64,000 nt of DNA, from positions 124,001 through 188,000 of the forward strand of contig NZ_JBEXDG010000005.1 of the NCBI RefSeq assembly GCF_040605635.1. Reading direction: 5' to 3'. Under the pieces are notes generated by a model, which worked only from the letters and a program-made list of their open reading frames with translations, was not told where the DNA came from and did not search any database. This DNA is from Dactylosporangium sp040605635. GTDB taxonomy: Bacteria; Actinomycetota; Actinomycetes; Mycobacteriales; Micromonosporaceae. Made by a program: the position numbers and the translations under genes. Within the stretch, counting starts at the first letter, position 1. Each line of letters opens with the position of its first letter. Positions 1 to 9,582 of the stretch are shown piece after piece.

Positions 1-38
1 TGTCCATGTGGCAGGCCCAGTCCGCCGCGGCGGCGTCG

Positions 39-794
39 TCAGGCGGTGGCTGAAGGACGGTCGAGGACGCGTCCGTCGAGCTGGATGTCGACCTTCTCGT
101 TGTAGAAGGCGACGAGTCCGGCGATCGGGGTCAGCGCCGCCGTCGGGAAGTTGTAGGCCCACGCGATGTCCTGATGCGCTGTTCCGTTGATCCGGGCCGA
201 CCAGGAGTCGGTGGTGCGTCCCTTGTACGGGCACGACGAGCGGGTCGGCGACGCCTCCAGGCGGGTGAAGTCGACGTCGGTCCGGTTCAGGTAGTACCGG
301 GTCGGCAGGCCGGTCTCGAACACCAGCACCGGCGACGACGACCCGGCCAGGATCACCCCGTCGAGTGAGACCCGCACGGTGCGCGTGGACCGCAGGGCGT
401 CGACGCGGCTGTACGGGTTCCGCGGGTGCACGAACACCTGCTCGTCCTCCTCGAACCAGGCGTCCAGGGAGTCCCATTCCAGGCGGGCGAGGCCGGTGAC
501 CGGCCCGTCGGTGTAGATCCGCCCGGCGGCGGGGCGGTCCACGTCGCCGACCCGCAGGCCGATGCGGCGAGCGCTGCCGTGCTTGAGCCGCTGCACGTGG
601 TCCTCGTCGACGACGGCCGCCCGGTCGAGGTCCTCGGCGGGGATGTAGTACTGCGGGTAGGCCGGCGACTCCCACAGATACACGGCGCGGGTGGTGGAAA
701 GGACGGTCCTGCCGCCCAGCATGGCGCGGACCCGGCGCGGCACCGGCTCGGTGTGGTCGACCGGCACGATCAACTTCGGGAAGTCGGCTGTCAC
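39..794 (-). CDS. DUF427 domain protein (tandem DUF427)
   Basis: A 251-residue cytoplasmic protein of the DUF427 family, with two related halves. The N-terminal half holds the typical VYLWESPAYPQYYIP stretch (about residues 39-53), and the C-terminal half repeats it as VLVFETGLPTRYYLN followed by CPYKG and the late motif DIAWAYNFP. No catalytic function is established for the family. The GTG start overlaps the stop of the upstream MarR gene by four bases, so the two are translationally coupled and probably co-regulated. No membrane segment or signal peptide is visible. The family call is firm from the motifs; its role is unknown. Confidence 0.85.
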   Translation of the reverse strand: MTADFPKLIVPVDHTEPVPRRVRAMLGGRTVLSTTRAVYLWESPAYPQYYIPAEDLDRAAVVDEDHVQRLKHGSARRIGLRVGDVDRPAAGRIYTDGPVTGLARLEWDSLDAWFEEDEQVFVHPRNPYSRVDALRSTRTVRVSLDGVILAGSSSPVLVFETGLPTRYYLNRTDVDFTRLEASPTRSSCPYKGRTTDSWSARINGTAHQDIAWAYNFPTAALTPIAGLVAFYNEKVDIQLDGRVLDRPSATA

Positions 795-1255
795 GTCTTC
801 CTGCCTACCACCACCTCGCCGATCCTAACCCGCATCGGGCGGACCTCGAGGGCGGCGACGGCCTCCTCGACGAGGCGGCTCAGCGGGTACGGCAGTTCGG
901 CGTCGAGCGCGCCGGCGGCCGCGACGGTCGCCGCCATCTCCGCCTCGATCGCCGGCATGAGCCGGGCGGCCCGGTCGGTGAGGTGCACGATCCGCTGCCG
1001 GGCGTCGTCGCCGGCCTCGAGCCGGACGAGGTCCTGCCGGGCCATCTCCGCAACGGTCTGGCTCGCCGCGGAGTGGGTGACGCCGACCGCGGCGGCCAGG
1101 TCGCGGATCGTCGCCGGCCCCCGCCGGGTGAGGGTGCGCAGGACCGGGGCGAACCTGGGCCGCACCTCGGGCAGCCCGAGGTCGGCGTAGACGGCGGCGA
1201 CGTCGCCGTCGAGCAGTTCGAGGAGATGCCGGAGCCGGCTGCCGAGGAATGTCAC
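791..1255 (-). CDS. MarR family transcriptional regulator
   Basis: A 154-residue winged-helix regulator. The DNA-binding part (about residues 45-100) reads RRGPATIRDLAAAVGVTHSA and then ASQTVAEMARQDLVRLE, typical of MarR, followed by the wing DDARQRIVHLTDRA and C-terminal dimerisation helices. I chose the GTG at 1255, since it gives the usual MarR N-terminus and the frame further upstream runs into the divergent gene. It is first in an operon with the DUF427 gene (GTGA overlap). A perfect 12-bp palindrome lies 12 bp upstream, between it and the divergent peptidase gene, so autoregulation and control of both sides is likely. The ligand is unknown. Confidence 0.85.
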   Translation of the reverse strand: MTFLGSRLRHLLELLDGDVAAVYADLGLPEVRPRFAPVLRTLTRRGPATIRDLAAAVGVTHSAASQTVAEMARQDLVRLEAGDDARQRIVHLTDRAARLMPAIEAEMAATVAAAGALDAELPYPLSRLVEEAVAALEVRPMRVRIGEVVVGRKT

Positions 1256-1266
1256 AGCACTAATAT

Positions 1267-1278
1267 AACAGCGCTGTT
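1267..1278. promoter_or_regulatory. Probable MarR operator
   Basis: AACAGCGCTGTT is a perfect 12-bp palindrome; with one mismatch per side it extends to about 18 bp (TATAACAGCGCTGTTGTA). It lies in the 36-bp gap between the divergent marR-type and proline iminopeptidase genes, where a MarR dimer would block both promoters. Assignment to this MarR is by position only. Confidence 0.65.
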
Positions 1279-1291
1279 GTATCGTGTCGGG

Positions 1292-2242
1292 ATGTATCCG
1301 CTCATCGACCCGTACGACGAGGGCATGCTCGACGTCGGCGACGGCAACCTCGTGCACTGGGACGTCGCCGGCGACCCCGGCGGGCTGCCCGCGCTCGTCG
1401 TGCACGGCGGGCCCGGCTCCGGCTGCACCCCCGGCACCCGGCGCTACTTCGACCCGGACCGCTACCGGATCGTGCAGTTCGACCAGCGCAACTGCGGCCG
1501 CAGCACCCCGCACGCGTCCACACCGGACGCCGACCTGCGGCACAACACCACGGCGCATCTGATCGCCGACATGGAGCGGCTGCGGGAGCATCTCGGGATC
1601 GACCGGTGGGTGCTGTTCGGCGGCTCGTGGGGCTCGACGCTGATCCTCGCGTATGCGCAGACCCATCCGCAGCGGGTCGCCGGTGTCGTCATCGACGGGG
1701 TGACCTCCACCCGCCGCCGCGAGATCGCCTGGCTGTATGAGGGGATCGGCCGGTTCTTCCCCGCGCAGTGGGCGGCGTTCCGCGACCATGCCCTTTCCAG
1801 GGCCGCACCCGGCGACGGCGACCTGGTCGCGGCCTATGCCCGGCTGATGGACTCACCCGACGCCTCGGTGCGGGCCGCGGCCGCCGAGGCGTGGTGCGCG
1901 TGGGAGGACACCGCGATCTCCCTCGAGCCGAACGGCGTGCCCGACGCGTACAGTGGCCGCCCCGACGACGCGAGACTGGCCATGGTCCGCATCTGCACCC
2001 ACTACTTCGCCAACGCCGCCTGGCTGGAGGAGGGCGTCCTGCTGCGCGACGCCGGTCGGCTCGCCGGGATCCGCGGGGTCCTGCTGCACGGCCGCTTCGA
2101 CATCAGCAGCCCTCTCGAAACGGCGTGGCACCTCGCCGAGCGCTGGCCCGGCGCGTCGCTCACGATCGTCGAGGACTCGGGCCACACCGGCAGCGACACC
2201 ATGCGCGCCCTGATCCGCTCCGCCCTGGACTCGTTCGTCTGA
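1292..2242 (+). CDS. pip: Proline iminopeptidase (alpha/beta hydrolase, S33)
   Basis: A 316-residue cytosolic alpha/beta hydrolase that should remove N-terminal proline from peptides. The oxyanion-hole motif HGGPGSGC is at residues 38-45, DQRNCGRS follows at about 64-71, and the nucleophile elbow GGSWGS puts the catalytic serine at 112. The acid and base are probably the Asp in GRFDISSP and the His in EDSGHTG near the C-terminus. Length is normal for the family. ATG 1292 is the first start after the operator-like palindrome. Transcribed divergently from the MarR gene, so probably under its control. Ends one base before the stop of a convergent gene remnant. Confidence 0.92.
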   Translation: MYPLIDPYDEGMLDVGDGNLVHWDVAGDPGGLPALVVHGGPGSGCTPGTRRYFDPDRYRIVQFDQRNCGRSTPHASTPDADLRHNTTAHLIADMERLREHLGIDRWVLFGGSWGSTLILAYAQTHPQRVAGVVIDGVTSTRRREIAWLYEGIGRFFPAQWAAFRDHALSRAAPGDGDLVAAYARLMDSPDASVRAAAAEAWCAWEDTAISLEPNGVPDAYSGRPDDARLAMVRICTHYFANAAWLEEGVLLRDAGRLAGIRGVLLHGRFDISSPLETAWHLAERWPGASLTIVEDSGHTGSDTMRALIRSALDSFV

Positions 2243-2243
2243 G

Positions 2244-2468
2244 CTACCGCCGGCGGCCTGCGTAGTCGCGGAACCTGGACACGGCGTCGCCGGTGACCGC
2301 GGCACCGTGGCCGAACACCGCGACCTGGAAGTCGAGGTCGGCGAGGCGGGCGGCGACGGACTGGGCGGCGTTGGTCACCTTGCGCGGCAGGCCGGTGTCG
2401 ACGAGGACCAGGCCGTCGTCGACCTCGATGAGGTGCGCGTGGACGTAGCCGGTCGCGATCTCCCACAC
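2244..2468 (-). pseudogene. Metallo-beta-lactamase-fold hydrolase remnant (internal deletion)
   Basis: A 74-residue frame that joins the two ends of an MBL-fold protein. The N-terminal end, with LIEVDDGLVLVDTGLPRK, matches the first beta strands of the fold. It passes directly into AARLADLDFQVAVFGHG and VTGDAVSRFRDYA, which matches the extreme C-terminus. The HxHxDH metal site and everything between (normally well over 100 residues) are missing. Reading frame, start and stop are intact, so a short peptide could be made but it cannot be a metallohydrolase. Assignment rests on recognising both ends of the family. Confidence 0.7.
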
Positions 2469-2570
2469 CCCGTCGACGATCCGCCGTATCCCCGGTCCCC
2501 TCCGCTGTGCTCCGCGCGGATCGTGCCACCCTTTCCCGTCGCACCGCGGGATGTCAGGCGCCGACGTGCG

Positions 2571-3341
2571 TCAGTCCCACCAGAAGTGCCAGGCGGGGGC
2601 GCCGACGAGGGTTGCCGCGTAGCCGGGGAGGCCGTCGTGGCTCCACACGTTGTCGGGGCAGAACGCGAAGTGCTCGGCGGCCACCGCGACGGCTTCGTCC
2701 GCGGTGGCCGGTGGTGCGGCGACGCTCAGGAACAGCTCCGCGAAGCCGACCCCGACGACCCTGACCCCGAAGCGCTCCTCCCAGCTGCGCAGCACCGCGC
2801 TGATGTGGGCGGTGTCCCCGGCGTGGTTGACGGGCCCGTCCCAGCCGATGACGGCGAGAGCGTCCGCGCCCCGCCCGGCGGCGGCGAGGCCGAGCCGCCA
2901 CGGGCGACGCGACGCGAGCAGCGCCGCCGCCTCCCGGTCCGCGGTCGCGTCGGCCTCGCCCGGATGGACGGTCACGGACGCGGGCGCGAGGCCGGGCCAG
3001 CCGTCCTGTCCGGCCGCCGATGCGGCCCACCACGCCGACAGCAGCGCCGCCGGGTCGTGGGTGGCGGGGTCGGACATGTCGTCGGGGAGCAGCTCGCCCT
3101 CGACCCACGGGCGGGCCGGGTCACCGTCGAGGTGGGTCAGCAGCAGCGGCCACAGTCCGGTGACGGAGTGCGCGGCGCGCAGCTCCTCCCACAGGCCCGG
3201 CGGCGGGGACGTCTTGCTCAGCCAGAGCACCGCGGGCTCGTCGTCGTCGAGGTCGGGCCGGATGTGCCTGCCCGCGGGGAGCGGCACCGCGAGGGCCTTG
3301 ACCCGGGCGGGCAGCGTCAGACGCTTGGCGGACACCCGCAT
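2571..3341 (-). CDS. DUF4253 domain protein
   Basis: A 256-residue cytoplasmic protein. Its C-terminal third has the signature run of DUF4253: SWEERFGVRVVGVGFAELF, then EHFAFCPDNVW and a final GAPAWHFWWD. Family function is not known. I took the ATG at 3341; a TTG at 3362 directly after the upstream stop would add seven residues. It follows a small lipoprotein gene with about 20 bases between, so they are probably co-transcribed. No transmembrane segment. Confidence 0.8.
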   Translation of the reverse strand: MRVSAKRLTLPARVKALAVPLPAGRHIRPDLDDDEPAVLWLSKTSPPPGLWEELRAAHSVTGLWPLLLTHLDGDPARPWVEGELLPDDMSDPATHDPAALLSAWWAASAAGQDGWPGLAPASVTVHPGEADATADREAAALLASRRPWRLGLAAAGRGADALAVIGWDGPVNHAGDTAHISAVLRSWEERFGVRVVGVGFAELFLSVAAPPATADEAVAVAAEHFAFCPDNVWSHDGLPGYAATLVGAPAWHFWWD

Positions 3342-3362
3342 GACCGTATCCGATTTCCGCAA

Positions 3363-3722
3363 TCAGCCACACCTCGACCCTTTGACGCCCCGTGCCAGGT
3401 CCTTGCCCGCGCCGCTGTCGACCCTGACGCGGATGATGCCGCCCGCATACGCCGTCGTGGCCGCCAGATCGCACAACTGCCGGGCGGCGTCCGCGTCCCC
3501 GTCGGACAGCGTGGTCCCGACGACCAGGGTCACGCAGTCCTTGTCCACCGTCACGCTCTGCACCCCGGGCCGCGCGATGCGCTGCTGAACTTCGGCCGCG
3601 ACCGCCCCGCCGCACGCGGTGGCGGCCGCCTGCCCCGACGCCGCCGGCGCCGGCGAGCCGTCGCAGCCTGCCAGCGCCAGGACGACCGCGGCGGCGAACA
3701 CAAGCGCGCGCTGGATGCTCAT
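3363..3722 (-). CDS. Small putative lipoprotein
   Basis: A 119-residue exported protein. The N-terminus is a lipoprotein signal: hydrophobic ALVFAAAVVLAL followed by lipobox LAGC (Cys20), then a Ser/Pro/Ala linker. The mature part has three further cysteines (ACGG, DKDCV, QLCDL) and a last one near the C-terminus (SRCG), suggesting disulfides outside the cell. The segment PGVQSVTVDKDCVTLVVGTT looks like a compact alpha/beta fold but I recognise no named family. First gene of a likely pair with the DUF4253 gene. Confidence 0.7.
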   Translation of the reverse strand: MSIQRALVFAAAVVLALAGCDGSPAPAASGQAAATACGGAVAAEVQQRIARPGVQSVTVDKDCVTLVVGTTLSDGDADAARQLCDLAATTAYAGGIIRVRVDSGAGKDLARGVKGSRCG

Positions 3723-3793
3723 CGCTGTGACGCTAGCGCCGACCCCGCATCCGCACCAGTCGATCCGGGGGTGAACCTGATCCGCTGCCCCGG

Positions 3794-4984
3794 TCAGCCG
3801 ATGACGCGGTCACGGCCGGCGAGGACCGCGAAGGCGCCCATGATCGCGGTCAGTGCGCAGACCGTCGCGAGGGGCAGGGTCCATGAGCCGCTGGCGTCGC
3901 GGAGGGCGCCGATCAGGACGGGGCCGCAGGCGGCGAGGAGATAGCCGATCGACTGGGCCATGCCGGACAGGGCGGCGGCCTGGCGGTGGTCGACGGCGCG
4001 CATGCTGAACAGGGACAGGCACAGGACGAGGGACGTGCCGGCGCCGAAGCCCGCGCTGAACAGCCACACGACCGACAGGCCCGGTGCGAGCAGCAGGCCG
4101 CCGGCGCCGAGGAGGATGAGCGCGGCGCACAGCAGGGCGACGAGCCGCTGGTCCGGCAGGCGCCGCATCAGGTGCGGGGCGGTGAGGTTCGCGGCGACCG
4201 CGGCGATCAGGTACAGGAACAGGTGCCAGCCGGCGGTGGTGGCGGAGACGCCGTGGTCCTGCTCGATGGTGGGCAGCCAGGCGACCATGACGTAGAAGAC
4301 CAGCGACTGCAGGCCCATGAACAGCGTCACCTGCCAGCCGACGGCGCTACCCCACGGTGAGCGGTGCGCGGCCGTCGTGCCGGCGGCGCTGTCCGCGCCG
4401 GGCGGGCGGGTGCGCAGCCGGGGCAGCCACACGGCGGCGGCGATGACGGTGAGGCCGACCCAGCAGCCGAGCGCGATCCGCCAGCCGGCCGTCGACTGGC
4501 CCGCGATCGGCACCGCCACACCGGACGCGATCGCCGCGACGATGCTCTGCGTCGCGGAGTACCCGCCGGACAGCTGCGCGACGCGGTCCGGGAAGTCGCG
4601 CTTGACGAGACTGGGCAGCAGGACGTTGAAGAACGCGATCGACGCGCCGATCGCGACGGTCCCCACCCAGATCCCGCCGGTGACCGGCAGCGACCGCAGG
4701 ACGATCCCGGCCGCGAGCACCGCGAGGCCGAGGCCGATGGTGCGCTCCAGGCCGAGCCGGCGGGCGACCAGCGGCGCGACGGGGGAGAAGCCCGCGAACG
4801 CGAGGAGCGGGAGCGCCGTCAGGACACCGGCGGCGGTGGCGGTGAGTCCGAGGTCGGCACGGACGTCGTCGAGCACCGGCCCGACGGACGTCAGCGCCGC
4901 CCGCAGGTTGGTGGCGATGAGCAGGATGCCGATGACGAGGAGCCCGGTGCGGGCGCGGACGGGTGTGGCGAGGGTGGCGGTCAT
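3794..4984 (-). CDS. CynX/NimT-type MFS transporter
   Basis: A 396-residue, 12-helix major facilitator of the CynX/NimT (cyanate or nitroimidazole) group. The family's N-terminal signature is clear: LLVIGILLIATNLRAALTSV, followed by GPVLDDVRADLGL. Helices fill the protein with a central cytoplasmic loop near residues 190-210. ATG 4984 overlaps the stop of the upstream GntR gene by four bases (ATGA), so the pair is an operon and the regulator probably senses the transported solute. Substrate cannot be told from sequence; cyanate itself is unlikely since no cyanase is nearby. Confidence 0.85.
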   Translation of the reverse strand: MTATLATPVRARTGLLVIGILLIATNLRAALTSVGPVLDDVRADLGLTATAAGVLTALPLLAFAGFSPVAPLVARRLGLERTIGLGLAVLAAGIVLRSLPVTGGIWVGTVAIGASIAFFNVLLPSLVKRDFPDRVAQLSGGYSATQSIVAAIASGVAVPIAGQSTAGWRIALGCWVGLTVIAAAVWLPRLRTRPPGADSAAGTTAAHRSPWGSAVGWQVTLFMGLQSLVFYVMVAWLPTIEQDHGVSATTAGWHLFLYLIAAVAANLTAPHLMRRLPDQRLVALLCAALILLGAGGLLLAPGLSVVWLFSAGFGAGTSLVLCLSLFSMRAVDHRQAAALSGMAQSIGYLLAACGPVLIGALRDASGSWTLPLATVCALTAIMGAFAVLAGRDRVIG

Positions 4985-5667
4985 GAGGCACTCCCGTGCA
5001 GGATGTCGCGGCCTTCTTCGACGAGGGCGACGCTGCACGCCTCGGCGGCGGCGGGGTCGCCGGCGGCGATCGCGTCGACGAGCCGATGGTGCAGGTCGTG
5101 GACGGCGCGGTCCTCGTGCAGGGCGGCCGTGTCGCTGATGGTCTGGGTGATGACGGGGCTCAGGTGCTGATACAGCTCGGCGAGCAGCGGGTTGCCGCCG
5201 GCGATGACGACCGCGCGGTGGAACGCGAAGTCGGTCTCGACGAAGCGGGGCAGGTCGCCGGCGGTGCGGGCCGCGTCACGATGTTCGAGGAGCTCCCGCA
5301 GCCGCGCCACGTCCTCGCCCGTGGCGTGGGTGGCGGCGCGGCGGGCGCCCCGGTGCTCGAACAGCGCCCGCACCTCGAAGGCGTCGTCGGGGTCGGCCTC
5401 GGCGACCCGCCGGCCGAGGGAGACCTGCAGCTCGCTGTCGGCCCGCACGTAGGTGCCGTCGCCCGGCCGCGCCTCGAGCAGCCCGAGGTGGACGAGCGCA
5501 CTCAACGCCTCACGGACGGTGTTGCGGCTGACACCGAGCTCCTCGGTGAGCCGGTGCTCCGGCGGGATCCGGGAGCCGACCGGCCAGTCACCGGCCGCGA
5601 TCAGCGTTTTGAACTGGCCGGCGACCTGCACAGCGAGGGGCACGGCCCGGCGGGGGCTCTCCAGCAC
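4981..5667 (-). CDS. FadR-subfamily GntR regulator
   Basis: A 228-residue regulator with an N-terminal GntR winged helix (RIPPEHRLTEELGVSRNTV then REALSALVHLGLLEARPGDG) and an all-helical FCD ligand domain, including ETDFAFHRAVVIAGGNPLL and the late HHRLVDAI that supplies metal-binding His residues. I chose GTG 5667, five bases after a GGAGG; the longer frame from ATG 5706 would run through the palindromic operator. First gene of an operon with the CynX-type transporter. Likely an autorepressor binding at 5678-5692. Confidence 0.85.
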   Translation of the reverse strand: MLESPRRAVPLAVQVAGQFKTLIAAGDWPVGSRIPPEHRLTEELGVSRNTVREALSALVHLGLLEARPGDGTYVRADSELQVSLGRRVAEADPDDAFEVRALFEHRGARRAATHATGEDVARLRELLEHRDAARTAGDLPRFVETDFAFHRAVVIAGGNPLLAELYQHLSPVITQTISDTAALHEDRAVHDLHHRLVDAIAAGDPAAAEACSVALVEEGRDILHGSAS

Positions 5668-5677
5668 ACCGACCTCC

Positions 5678-5692
5678 AAATGTAGGACATTT
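5678..5692. promoter_or_regulatory. Probable FadR/GntR operator
   Basis: AAATGTAGGACATTT is a perfect 6-3-6 palindrome just upstream of the GntR gene start. A further half-site, GTAGGACATT, repeats at 5698-5707. Size and symmetry fit FadR-type GntR operators. The position argues for autoregulation of the regulator-transporter operon. Confidence 0.65.
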
Positions 5693-5715
5693 GGATGGTA
5701 GGACATTCTGGTTGG

Positions 5716-6674
5716 TTAGGCCAGCTTCCGAACCACCCACCAGGCGGCGAACCCGAGCGCCGTGGCGGCCAGCCCGGCGAAGATGCCCGTCTCGATGAGC
5801 TGGAACGTCCAGAAGCGCTCGATCGGCTGATACGTGTCGGCCCACTGATAGCCGAGGCCGCCGAGGCACGCGTCGGTGGCGGTGTGGTCGGCCTGCGCCC
5901 GGCACGCGGCGGGCACCTCGGCGAGGGTGGTCAGGGCGCCGGTCGGGTCGACGGTGTCGTGACTGAGCACCCAGTCGCCCTTGCCGGCGCGCGGGTCGGT
6001 GACGCCGAACGCGTACGTGGACCGCAGCGGCGCCATGAAGTGCTCCCGCCAGACCCGCACGAGCACCGTCGTCACCAGGTACAGGACCAGCGTGACGGCC
6101 ATCGCGGGGACGGTCCGGCGCAGCAGTGCCCCGGCGGCGGCGCCGACGGCGAACGCGAACACGGCGTAGGCGACGGGGACGATCCCTCGGAAGTCGAAGA
6201 CGTTGGGGTCGAGCCGCCCGTACAGGACGGTGCCCTCGACCTGGATCCGCTCGATCGGCGCGAACCACCACGCCATCAGCTGGGTGAACACCGCGGCGAC
6301 GGCGGCGGCGCCGGCCAGATGCACGCCGAGCCGCGCGGCGAGCCACCGGCCGCGCCCGTGTGACTGCGTCCAGACCAGGCGGTGGGTGCCCTGCTCCAGC
6401 TCGCGGGCGATGAGCGGCCCGCCCCAGAAGACGCCGATCAGCATCGGCACCACGTTGAGCAGCTTCACGACGGTGGTCACGGTGTCGAACCGCATGTCGA
6501 ACGCCTGCATCAGGTTGCCGCAGTCCCCGTTGCCCGCGAGGCACGCGTCGAGCCCGGAGTCGTGCATGAACGCGGTCATCGCCTGCCGCGTCAGTACCGC
6601 GAAAACGGCCACAGCGGCGAGCAGCAGCACCGACGACAGGATGTTGGGGCGGGCCAGCCGCCACGCGAGGCGGG

Positions 6675-6678
<4 letters not shown>
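5716..6678 (-). CDS. ABC transporter permease (ABC-2 type)
   Basis: A 320-residue membrane protein with about six helices: one at residues 14-32, a large extracytoplasmic loop with two Cys (LDACLAGNGDCGN), then helices near 70-90, 110-135, 165-190 and 195-215, a long outer segment, and a final helix at the C-terminus. The motif GGPLIARELEQGTHRLVWTQ is characteristic of actinobacterial ABC-2 permeases paired with YtrA-type GntR regulators. Its ATG overlaps the stop of the ATPase gene by four bases. A paralogous C-terminus is found at the right edge of the window (63606 onward). Confidence 0.8.
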
Positions 6679-7573
<895 letters not shown>

Positions 7574-7590
<17 letters not shown>

Positions 7591-7999
7591 GCAGTCCCTC
7601 CGTGTGGATCGCTGGGATCTCCTGCCGCATCGCTGCGCGGTACATCGCCTCGATGTCGTCCTCGCCGAGGCCGGCCCGGCGCGCCGCGCGCACCCAGTCG
7701 GCCAGCCGCTGCCGCAGCTCGTCCTGCTCGGCCTGTTCGGCCTGGCCTTTCGGTCCCAGCGACGCCCGGACGAACGTGCCGAGCCCCTGCCGGACGACGA
7801 GGAGCCCTTCGCGCTCCAGCTCGCGGTATGCCTTCAGCACCGTGTTCGGATTGATGGCGAGCTTCGCCACGACCTCTTTCGCGGTCGGCAACTTGTCCCC
7901 GGGCTCCAGCAGCCCCAGCCGTAGCGCATGCCGCACCTGCTGTGCCAGCTGCAGATACGTGGCGACCCCGGACCGGTCGTCCAGCTGGAAGTCGATCAC
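7574..7999 (-). CDS. YtrA-subfamily GntR regulator
   Basis: A 141-residue regulator: GntR winged helix at residues 10-75 (GDKLPTAKEVVAKLAINPNT, then LKAYRELEREGLLVVRQGLG) and the short C-terminal helical tail of YtrA proteins, which lacks a ligand domain. Heads a three-gene minus-strand operon: regulator, ATPase (17-bp overlap), permease. YtrA-type regulators typically repress their own ABC operon. An 18-bp near-palindrome lies 15 bp upstream of the start. Confidence 0.87.
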
Positions 8000-8013
8000 G
8001 CGAAACCCTCAAT

Positions 8014-8031
8014 CCATTAAGTGCTTAGTGG
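8014..8031. promoter_or_regulatory. Probable YtrA-type operator
   Basis: CCATTAAGTGCTTAGTGG is an 18-bp near-perfect inverted repeat (7 of 9 pairs match) just upstream of the GntR gene and far more AT-rich than its surroundings. YtrA regulators bind such sites in their own promoters. The 130 bases beyond it, up to 8158, show no gene. Confidence 0.6.
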
Positions 8032-8158
8032 AATGATGGTCACATCGATCCACCGATGTCAACCGTGTGCGGTCGGCGGACGCACCGCCGGGGGCGTCGG
8101 ACGGGTCTTCGTCCGGCGGGTCGAGCGCCCCGGCGGCGGGGCGTGTGCGCCGGTGGAC

Positions 8159-9079
8159 TCAGCGGGCGTTGTGGGCGGCCATCAACAGTTCGACGAGGTC
8201 CAGGGCGGCCTCGACGGACCAGGCGACCGAGAACGCCGCGAGACCGGCGGGCAGCAGGGGCAGCAGCCGGGCACCGCGCCAGGTGCGAGGAGTGAGCAGC
8301 AGCGACACCCGGCGCGGGACGATGCCCGCCGGGATGGCGACGTGCAGCATCGACCGGCCCGTGCCGGCGGCCGACGCGCCGGTGCCCGCGGTGGCGAGGG
8401 CGGCGGCGCCGATGGCGTGGGCGACCGTACGGCGGCTGCCGACCTCCGTGGCGGCCTGCTCGTCGGCGGCGCGCTCCAGGAGATAGTCGACGTGCCGGGC
8501 GACCCACCACAGCGCCGGGTGGGCGGCGGCGGCCAGGCCCGAGAGGCGGGCGAGGCGGTGGTGCCGGCCGGTGAGGTGGGCGTGCTCGTGGGCGATGAGC
8601 GCGTCGAACTGCCGGTCGGTGAGCAGTGACCGCATACCGGTGGTGACCACGACGTAGCCGGGACGGCCGGGGACCGCGAACGCCTTCGCCTCCGGGTCGG
8701 GCAGCACGACGAGCGGGCCGGGGTCGGCGGAGCGGCCGAGGGCGAGGACGTCGCGGTGCCGGCGCCAGCGCAGGGTGACGGAGACGGCGACGGCGGCGAG
8801 GAGCGCGACGCTGAGCCACGGCACCCACGGCTCGGCGGCGGTGTCGGCGGTGACGACCCGGGCCGACCAGCCGGCCGCGTGTGCGACGGCCGGGACCTGC
8901 GCGACCGCCTTCATCGCGAACAGCAGCAGGTTGACCGTGCTGGCGGCGGCGACCACGGCCGCGGACCAGGCGACGGCGCGGGCCGCGGTCGACGGCGGGA
9001 GCCGGTCGGCGAGGAGCCGCACCACGAGCACGACCAGCGGCGGCACCACGACCACCGACCACACGAAATGATCGAACAC
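8159..9079 (-). CDS. M56 family membrane metallopeptidase (BlaR1/MecR1-like)
   Basis: A 306-residue membrane peptidase. Hydrophobic helices at about 8-25, 33-55, 88-105 and 285-300 surround a cytosolic zinc protease domain with the HExxH-type motif HEHAH at 164-168, followed by ERAADEQA supplying the third zinc ligand. It lacks the penicillin-binding sensor domain of BlaR1, as is usual for actinobacterial homologues. GTG 9079 follows GGAGGT at 9083-9088. Divergent from a BlaI-type repressor, which such proteases inactivate by cleavage upon a cell-envelope signal; the pair is a likely signalling unit. Confidence 0.87.
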   Translation of the reverse strand: MFDHFVWSVVVVPPLVVLVVRLLADRLPPSTAARAVAWSAAVVAAASTVNLLLFAMKAVAQVPAVAHAAGWSARVVTADTAAEPWVPWLSVALLAAVAVSVTLRWRRHRDVLALGRSADPGPLVVLPDPEAKAFAVPGRPGYVVVTTGMRSLLTDRQFDALIAHEHAHLTGRHHRLARLSGLAAAAHPALWWVARHVDYLLERAADEQAATEVGSRRTVAHAIGAAALATAGTGASAAGTGRSMLHVAIPAGIVPRRVSLLLTPRTWRGARLLPLLPAGLAAFSVAWSVEAALDLVELLMAAHNAR

Positions 9080-9163
9080 GCGACCTCCGTCCCGAAGCGC
9101 CTGCGAAGGACTGTATCCAGCCGGGTCCGTGGCAACTGCCGGAGGCTCGATAGAGTTGCGCCG

Positions 9164-9541
9164 GTGAGCACACCAGACCGCCGCCGCCGGCCCGGGCAGC
9201 TCGAGGCGCAGGTGGTCACGGTCCTCGGCGAGGCCGCCGGGCCGTTGACGCCGGGTGAGGTCCGCGACCTGCTGGATCCGACCGGCACGCTGTCCTACAG
9301 CGCCGTGGTGACCACCCTGACACGGTTGCACGAGAAGGGTTCGGTCACCCGGCACCGCGACGGCCGGGCGTTCCGCTACGGGGCGCTCCGGGACGCGGCG
9401 GGTCTGGTCGCGGAGCGGATGAGCCGGTTGCTCGCCGAGGAGCCCGACCGGGCGACGGTGCTGCGCAGGTTCGTCGGCACCCTCGACGACAGCGACGAGG
9501 AGACACTGCGCGCGCTCCTGCGGGAGCACCCCGACGACTAG
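9164..9541 (+). CDS. BlaI/MecI/CopY family repressor
   Basis: A 125-residue winged-helix repressor. RPGQLEAQVVTVLGEAAGPL and TPGEVRDLL lead into the recognition helix region LSYSAVVTTLTRLHEKGSV, the hallmark of BlaI/MecI, then a dimerisation tail rich in acidic residues. Start GTG 9164. Its divergent neighbour is the M56 protease expected to cleave it. No clear BlaI palindrome was visible in the 84-bp gap. Confidence 0.88.
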   Translation: MSTPDRRRRPGQLEAQVVTVLGEAAGPLTPGEVRDLLDPTGTLSYSAVVTTLTRLHEKGSVTRHRDGRAFRYGALRDAAGLVAERMSRLLAEEPDRATVLRRFVGTLDDSDEETLRALLREHPDD

Positions 9542-9582
9542 TCGGAGGTCGCTGCCCGCGACCCTGTCCTGGTTTCTGCTAG

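Noticed and set aside
9080..9163. BlaI operator between the M56 and BlaI genes
   Set aside because: No symmetric TACTACA-type or similar palindrome could be found in the gap.
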